From Actinomycetes bacterium (GTDB taxonomy: Bacteria > Actinomycetota > Acidimicrobiia > Acidimicrobiales > Acidimicrobiaceae), in contig JAKASN010000072.1 in NCBI GenBank assembly GCA_021819025.1, positions 1 to 7,733 of the forward strand: a DNA stretch of 7,733 nucleotides. Direction: 5' to 3'. Position 1 is the first letter of the stretch; each line of letters opens with the position of its first letter. Positions 5,768-7,733 of this stretch are shown in pieces. The position numbers and the translations under genes are program-made. A model generated the notes under the pieces. That model worked only from the letters and a program-made list of their open reading frames with translations, was not told the DNA's origin and searched no databases.

Positions 5768-6271
5768 TTGGCAAATGAGAATCCACGGGGTATTTCGCGC
5801 TTCGTCAAATTTATGATCGGGAAAGATCATCTGCCCAAGGTCGAGCACGCCGATCTCGACATCTCAAGCGGCCGTGAAAGGGACAATACCAACGGGGAAG
5901 CCCTCACCTCGGTCATCGAGGTGGTACTCACGCCGGTGATCTTTTTTGGAATCGGCTTTCTCGTCGACCGACACTTTCATACCGTCCCAGTCTTTTCCCT
6001 TGTAGGTGTGTTGTTTGGAGCGGTTGGTTCGACCTTGAAGCTCTACTACTCCGTTATAGTTCAACGGGACAAACCAATTGGCAATGTCGGCCGGGGGTCG
6101 GCTAGCATAGACATTCGGTCGGGCGCAGAGCCGCTAACACTTGATGACAGTTCCCGGTCACTCCTCAGTGGCAATCTGGAGGTTTCCGAGGAACTGAGGT
6201 CAATGGCGTCGCGGCTCGATGCGCAGTCGGCGTTGCCTGATGAGCCCGATGACTGCGATGGAATCATTTGA
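5768..6271 (+). CDS. AtpZ-like two-helix membrane protein with extended tails
   Basis: The core, residues about 46-97, has two hydrophobic helices (about 47-66 and 74-96) joined by FLVDRHFHTVP. This is the pattern of the AtpZ/AtpI small-protein family, encoded just before ATP synthase genes and implicated in assembly of the c-ring and in divalent cation supply. I choose TTG 5768 because GGAGA lies at the best distance (GGAG 5757-5760, 7-base spacer), giving 167 residues. An open frame runs back to TTG 5684 (195 residues), but that stretch contains the candidate promoter and lacks a well-placed ribosome binding site; ATG 5813 is a third option without one. The polar N-terminus (about 45 residues) and C-terminus (about 65 residues, rich in Ser, Asp and Glu, ending DEPDDCDGII) make it much longer than usual family members of about 70-100 residues. 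Family assignment rests on the two helices and gene position. Confidence 0.7.
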   Translation: MANENPRGISRFVKFMIGKDHLPKVEHADLDISSGRERDNTNGEALTSVIEVVLTPVIFFGIGFLVDRHFHTVPVFSLVGVLFGAVGSTLKLYYSVIVQRDKPIGNVGRGSASIDIRSGAEPLTLDDSSRSLLSGNLEVSEELRSMASRLDAQSALPDEPDDCDGII

Positions 6272-6335
6272 GTAATTGGTACGGTCCTTTCCGGGGCCAA
6301 TGAGTCGGTAGTTGATCTTCACAGTTAGGATTTTT

Positions 6336-6770
6336 GTGACTAGCCCAGACAATGGCGTCGATGCGGTTGAAGCGCGTATGAGCAGGCACATGCTGGCTCT
6401 CGGTGTCCCGCTTGGGTTTCTCGCGGTAGTTCTTTCCACCGCTATCGGGGGCTCGGCGGGCTTTTGGTCATCGCTCGTGGCCGCAGCGATCGTGCTTGGC
6501 AACCTCGGCGTCGTCGGCCACGTGATCTCAAGAGCATCGGCGAATTCTGCGGTAGCTGCCATGGTCACCGCGCTGGCGAGTTTTTTTGTTGTTCTCGCTG
6601 CCCTTACCCTCTTTGTTGTGTTGTTTCACGGTGCAAGGTGGATGAATCTGCGCATCTTCGGGATTAGCATGATTGCGCTGCATCTTGTCCTGGTTGGAGT
6701 CGAAGCGAGAAAAGTTTCGGGCCGCTTGGCGTTTTCAGGCTTCTATCCGACCAAAAAGGAGTTGAACTAG
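6336..6770 (+). CDS. AtpI-like ATP synthase protein I
   Basis: A small integral membrane protein with four predicted helices, at roughly residues 18-37, 41-62, 71-96 and 104-124 of a 144-residue product, with a short basic C-terminus ending in KKELN. Size, topology and position directly before atpB fit AtpI, which helps c-ring assembly in several bacteria; the family is poorly conserved and I see no diagnostic motif, so the name rests mainly on context. I choose GTG 6336 because AGGA (6327-6330) sits 5 bases upstream. The same frame extends to TTG 6312 (152 residues), which has no good ribosome binding site. The stop codon is 2 bases before the atpB start, and the atpB ribosome binding site lies within its last codons, so the two are probably translationally coupled. 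Confidence 0.72.
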   Translation: MTSPDNGVDAVEARMSRHMLALGVPLGFLAVVLSTAIGGSAGFWSSLVAAAIVLGNLGVVGHVISRASANSAVAAMVTALASFFVVLAALTLFVVLFHGARWMNLRIFGISMIALHLVLVGVEARKVSGRLAFSGFYPTKKELN

Positions 6771-6772
6771 AT

Positions 6773-7546
6773 TTGCAATACCTGGCCATCAACTTTCCGC
6801 CAATCTCTGAGGTATTGAATTGGAAACCCATTCTCTTTGGGGGTACCTCGATTGCGTTCAACAAGATTGCCGTCATTACACTTTTGGCGGCGCTTATGAC
6901 CTTGTTGCTCTTCCGGATTGCGGGACGCCAGAACAAGCTGGTCCCCACCGGTGTCCAGAATCTGGTCGAAGCGGCGATGGACTTCGTCGATAACTCGATA
7001 ATCCATGACTCTATGGGACCTGCCGGTGCGCCATGGGCGCCTTATCTCACTGGGCTTTTCTTCTTTATCCTCTTTTCCAACCTTTTTGAGGTCATTCCGT
7101 TTTTTCAAATGCCCGCCACAGCTCGAATGGCGGTACCAGCGCCACTCGCCCTTGCCGTTTGGGTGACTTTTATTGTGGTGGGAGTCAAGAAACAGGGGTT
7201 GAGGTACTTCAGAAATAGCGTGGTTCCCAGCGGTGTTCCAAGCGCTGTGTTGATCATCCTCGTACCCATCGAGATCCTCTCGACATTTTTCGTGAGGCCC
7301 TTCGCACTCGCAATCCGGCTCTTTGGCAACATGCTTGCCGGGCACCTTCTTTTAATAACCTTCACGGTTCTTTCCGAGGCCCTCTTCGTGAAGAGTGTCG
7401 GGTTGGTATTGCTGCCGTTGCCCTTCGCGATGCTGACCGCCCTCACCGGTTACGAGATCTTCGTAGCTGCCCTTCAAGCATTCATATTTACCACCCTCAC
7501 TGCGGTGTATATCGGCGACTCACTACAGGCCCAAGGTGCCCATTGA
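6773..7546 (+). CDS. atpB: F1Fo ATP synthase subunit a
   Basis: The membrane stator subunit that, with the c-ring, forms the two proton half-channels of ATP synthase. The 257-residue sequence shows FPPISEVLNW at 8-17, six or so hydrophobic helices, LVPTGVQNLVEAAMDF at 56-71, and the core segment FALAIRLFGNMLAGHLLL at 177-194. Arg182 corresponds to the essential Escherichia coli Arg210 and Asn186 to its Asn214. Near the end ALQAFIFTTLTAVYI contains Gln235, equivalent to E. coli Gln252. The proposed start is TTG two bases after the AtpI-like stop, with AAGGAG at 6756-6761, 11 bases before it. No ATG or GTG is better placed. No acidic c-ring partner follows within the window, which is unusual because atpE normally comes next. 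Confidence 0.96.
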   Translation: MQYLAINFPPISEVLNWKPILFGGTSIAFNKIAVITLLAALMTLLLFRIAGRQNKLVPTGVQNLVEAAMDFVDNSIIHDSMGPAGAPWAPYLTGLFFFILFSNLFEVIPFFQMPATARMAVPAPLALAVWVTFIVVGVKKQGLRYFRNSVVPSGVPSAVLIILVPIEILSTFFVRPFALAIRLFGNMLAGHLLLITFTVLSEALFVKSVGLVLLPLPFAMLTALTGYEIFVAALQAFIFTTLTAVYIGDSLQAQGAH

Positions 7547-7733
7547 AAGAGCTTGCTGGGATCGCGTGCTTAATGAGTCACGAAAGGCCTCGTGGAGGAG
7601 GTGCCTGGTTTCCAAGACGATCTTGTTAGTGACAGAAGAGTTAGTTGTGGGTAGTTTTTCGTAGCTGAGGATACCCTTTTTGACGAGCTGACTCTCACGA
7701 AAAATGCCTGCAATCGAGCAAATGGGTTCGAAG
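7547..7733. other. Region after atpB without a recognisable gene
   Basis: Rightward frames here are short or interrupted. No c-subunit glycine-rich sequence, tRNA or terminator with a T run is visible. ATG codons at 7704 and 7722 share one open frame to the edge (MPAIEQMGSK) and might be the first codons of the next gene, but neither has a clear ribosome binding site. On the minus strand a frame of 69 codons is open from the edge down to a TAG at 7523-7525; it is unrecognised and overlaps the atpB end. Confidence 0.4.
7655..7704 (+). repeat. Long-armed stem-loop downstream of atpB
   Basis: TTTTTCGT (7655-7662) and ACGAAAAA (7697-7704) are perfect 8-base inverted arms. Directly inside, AGCT (7663-7666) can pair with AGCT (7686-7689), leaving a 7-base bulge on the right side. 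The right arm ends at the A of a possible ATG start, so the structure could mask that start. Whether it forms or matters is inference. Confidence 0.35.

Noticed and set aside
6275..6301. ATTGG/CCAAT inverted repeat between the AtpZ-like and AtpI-like genes
   Set aside because: Five-base arms with a 17-base loop are expected by chance and no T run follows.
7576..7598. GC-rich hairpin after atpB as a terminator
   Set aside because: Only a short CCTC/GAGG stem is available, with no T run; it would not be a convincing intrinsic terminator.
7704..7733. GGGTTCGAAG at the right edge looks like a tRNA T-arm
   Set aside because: The bases where the anticodon arm should be do not pair, and no D-arm is visible at the expected distance.

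Overview
The window looks like an ordinary housekeeping stretch of an actinobacterial chromosome. The gene order sua5 / glyA / wecA-type transferase / atpZ-atpI-like / atpB resembles the actinobacterial block that leads into the F1Fo ATP synthase operon. GC content is moderate (by eye in the high fifties), several starts are TTG or GTG, and the protein sequences recall acid-loving or deep-branching lineages such as Acidimicrobiia. That lineage call is an inference from gene order and protein flavour, not from any search.

Layout from left to right. Two genes read leftward: the first codons of an unidentified gene (1-42) and, upstream of it, a pyridoxamine-phosphate-oxidase-like flavin-binding protein (66-746). 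A 294-base divergent intergenic region with several small palindromes follows. Everything after it with a recognisable product reads rightward: a TsaC/Sua5 threonylcarbamoyl-AMP synthase (1041-1757); a P1-family (DmpA/NylC-like) self-cleaving hydrolase with what looks like a leaderless promoter (1918-2937); serine hydroxymethyltransferase glyA, preceded by a 220-base leader with an unusual repeat arrangement (3158-4465); a WecA/MraY-type polyprenyl-phosphate GlcNAc-1-phosphate transferase (4493-5668); an AtpZ-like two-helix membrane protein with a long tail (about 5768-6271); an AtpI-like four-helix protein (about 6336-6770); and ATP synthase subunit a, atpB (6773-7546). The last 187 bases hold no recognisable gene, although atpE would be expected there; they contain a possible stem-loop just before the window edge.

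How the genes fit together. sua5 makes the activated threonylcarbamoyl group for the tRNA modification t6A. glyA supplies glycine and one-carbon units. The WecA-like enzyme starts a lipid-linked cell-envelope polymer. AtpZ, AtpI and AtpB are the membrane part of an ATP synthase operon, the first two being small assembly or ion-supply factors. wecA follows glyA by 27 bases and could be co-transcribed with it; a plausible internal promoter inside the wecA-atpZ gap would drive the ATP synthase genes separately.

I found no mobile element, CRISPR array, rRNA or tRNA, and no convincing new multi-gene system. The observations most worth checking are the glyA leader (three copies of one 8-mer in an arrangement that allows two mutually exclusive helices, one next to the ribosome binding site), the leaderless start of the P1 hydrolase, the extended AtpZ-like protein, and the gap after atpB.
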